From positions 3,867,001 through 3,931,000 of the forward strand of contig NZ_CP059400.1 in assembly GCF_014109805.1 (NCBI RefSeq): a stretch of DNA of 64,000 nt. The letters run 5' to 3'. Numbering within the stretch: position 1 is the first letter of the stretch; every line of letters starts with the position of its first letter. The position numbers were made by a program, and so were the translations under genes. Source of the stretch: Legionella sp. PC1000 (GTDB lineage Bacteria; Pseudomonadota; Gammaproteobacteria; Legionellales; Legionellaceae). This document shows, one piece after another, positions 62,413 through 64,000 of this stretch. The notes under the pieces were generated by a model. It was not told the DNA's origin. It saw nothing but the letters and a program-made list of their open reading frames with translations, and searched no databases.

Positions 62413-64000
62413 ATGAAATTATGGGTGATGGGATTATCTTTGTTTATGAGTTTCATTTGTGATGAAGCTTTAGCAAATCAAGAAAAAAACCAATCGATTT
62501 CTCCTTTTTGTTTACCCACTCAATCCTGTTGGCCAACCAAAACGCAATGGGATGAATTAAATAGGCAAGTAAACGGTCGTTTGATACGAGGACATTCTCC
62601 CTTATCTCCTTGCATTCAAAACGCTAAAAGCGCTGCATGCCAAGAGGTGCTCAACAAGCTAAAAAATCCTTATTTTATTGAAGCGCACCCTGGAGCGACA
62701 CAATCGAATGGTTGGGTGGATGCCTGGCAATCTGCGGTAAGTCCTTATGTAATTGCTGTTGAAAATGCGCAAGAAATAGCTGCTGCAGTTAATTTTGCAC
62801 GCAAACATCGCATTAAACTTGTTGTGAAAGGAACTGGTCATGATTACCTTGGCAGATCCAATGCACCCAATTCACTCTTGCTCTGGACACATAACATGCG
62901 TCAGGTGACCATTCACGATCATTTTATTCCCCAGGGATGTCCTCAGACGCATACCCCGACAACAGCCGTCACCCTTGCAGCAGGCACACGATGGCTAGAA
63001 GCATATAAAGAAGTCACTACGCATCATGGCCACTACGTTCAAGGAGGAGGGTGTGTCACTGTCGGCGCTGCAGGTGGATTTATTCAGGGTGGAGGATTTG
63101 GTAGTTTTTCTAAAAAATTTGGCACAGGAGCTGCTGGGGTTTTGGAAGTAGAAATGATTACTGCAGATGGAACAATACGCATTGTTAATTCCTGCCAAAA
63201 TCAAGATCTTTTCTGGGCATTAAAAGGAGGCGGTGGAGGTACTTACGGCATCGTCAGTAAAATCACTTTGCAAACTCATGAACTCCCTGCCTTATTTGGG
63301 AAAGTCAAAGGAAGCATTACTGCAAAATCCGATACAGCGTATGCAAAACTGATTCATTACTTTATCCATTTTTATCGCCTCAATCTCAATAACGAACATT
63401 GGGGAGAGCAGGTTGCTTTAACGCCAAATAATAAGATGAATTTTTCCCTGGTTTTTGTTGGATTAAATAAAGCTGAAGTAGACAAACTTTGGCAGCCATT
63501 TCTGCACTGGTTAACAAAAAAACCGGAGCAATACCAAGTTCACTTCAACAGTATTACACGTCCAGCAAGACACTACTGGGATTTTGACTATTTGATTGAA
63601 AATGCTCCTGATGCCATCGAAGTTAACCAAGAAAAAAACGCATCTGCAGGCGAATTTTGGTGGGCATCGAATCAATCTGAGGTATCCGTATATATCAACT
63701 ACTATCTCTCCATGTATCTTCCCTTCAAATTATTTGCCAAAGACAATTCAACGCATTTTGCCAGAACACTCTTTGCGGCATCCCGTTTTACTGAAGTCGT
63801 ACTTCATTTCAATAAAGGGTTGTCGGGTGCCCCATCAGACGTTATTGCGCGTCAAAAAAATACTTCCATGAACCCAGAAGTACTCAATGCGGCAGCTTTA
63901 GTCATTATTTCTGGAGGCCAACAAGATACTTATGCCCATATTGCGGGTCATCAACCGGATCTCATCAAGGCCAAAGAGGCGATAAAGAAAGCCCGGAAGG
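62413..64000 (+). CDS. Secreted FAD-linked oxidase (BBE-like), runs off the right edge
   Basis: The frame is open from the ATG at 62413 to the last base (529 residues visible). A signal peptide (MKLWVMGLSLFMSFICDEALA) is present. The FAD-binding domain has H143 in KGTGHDYLGRS and C214 in VQGGGCVTVGAAGG, the two residues that in berberine-bridge enzymes and hexose oxidases bind FAD covalently. The second half is the substrate domain of the family. Substrate is unknown; such proteins oxidise alcohols or sugars with O2. Several bacterial members are exported. The C-terminal BBE motif lies beyond the window. Confidence 0.87.
   Translation, partial: MKLWVMGLSLFMSFICDEALANQEKNQSISPFCLPTQSCWPTKTQWDELNRQVNGRLIRGHSPLSPCIQNAKSAACQEVLNKLKNPYFIEAHPGATQSNGWVDAWQSAVSPYVIAVENAQEIAAAVNFARKHRIKLVVKGTGHDYLGRSNAPNSLLLWTHNMRQVTIHDHFIPQGCPQTHTPTTAVTLAAGTRWLEAYKEVTTHHGHYVQGGGCVTVGAAGGFIQGGGFGSFSKKFGTGAAGVLEVEMITADGTIRIVNSCQNQDLFWALKGGGGGTYGIVSKITLQTHELPALFGKVKGSITAKSDTAYAKLIHYFIHFYRLNLNNEHWGEQVALTPNNKMNFSLVFVGLNKAEVDKLWQPFLHWLTKKPEQYQVHFNSITRPARHYWDFDYLIENAPDAIEVNQEKNASAGEFWWASNQSEVSVYINYYLSMYLPFKLFAKDNSTHFARTLFAASRFTEVVLHFNKGLSGAPSDVIARQKNTSMNPEVLNAAALVIISGGQQDTYAHIAGHQPDLIKAKEAIKKARK

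Overview
This window almost certainly comes from a Legionella species other than L. pneumophila. Supporting signs are the tmRNA tag ANDENFAGGEAIAA, a homologue of the Dot/Icm effector SidP beside mmsA, a RocC-like ProQ/FinO protein beside the pyk cluster, an IcmL-like protein and a Rab-like GTPase gene. A complete che cluster is also present; L. pneumophila lacks one, while L. longbeachae and some relatives have one. Species cannot be fixed from the sequence alone.

Layout. 1-6864: low-GC mobile island integrated at the 3' end of ssrA. It holds the end of a large protein that enters from the left edge, an unknown HTH/zinc-ribbon protein, a DUF5681 protein, a PriCT-2/Toprim/AAA replication protein, an AlpA-like regulator, an unknown protein and a frameshifted tyrosine integrase. 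6865-7270: tmRNA. 7460-10880: oligopeptidase A and a membrane protein. 11283-17280: tkt-gap-pgk-pyk carbon-metabolism cluster. 17433-17795: two tandemly duplicated tRNA-Gly(CCC) genes. 18112-22556: rocC-like RNA chaperone, small membrane protein, dapB and the sidP-like effector. 22727-27139: mmsA-mmsB-acs (valine/propionate/acetate). 27140-27979: repeat-rich gap. 27980-37631: purine operon purL-purM-purQ(S)-purC-purF-purD-purN-purE. 37785-40582: engB, cytochrome c4, dsbA, TVP38-like protein. 40716-41630: Rab-like GTPase. 41785-44832: ABC importer. 44833-45329: gap with a strong orphan terminator, a candidate small RNA. 45330-46344: IcmL-like and DUF3592 proteins in convergent overlap. 46440-51199: glycine cleavage operon gcvT-gcvH-gcvPA-yciI-gcvPB. 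51422-59875: chemosensory operon cheW-cheR-cheW-mcp-cheA-cheB-REC/cyclase. 60220-64000: M42 peptidase relic, kdsB, a histidine phosphatase and the start of a secreted FAD oxidase.

About twenty copies of a roughly 31-bp REP-like palindrome are scattered between genes, frequently as head-to-head pairs. One pair lies inside the purQ reading frame and is translated as a linker joining PurQ to a PurS-like C-terminal domain. Because the operon encodes the small type of PurL, which needs both PurQ and PurS, the fusion makes biochemical sense.

Other points of interest: the chemosensory operon has no CheY or motor gene and ends in a response-regulator nucleotide cyclase, suggesting a cAMP output; its CheA has a second, degenerate HPt domain; the Rab-like GTPase lacks the catalytic glutamine; and a 16-bp perfect hairpin sits inside a REP copy near 60.1 kb.
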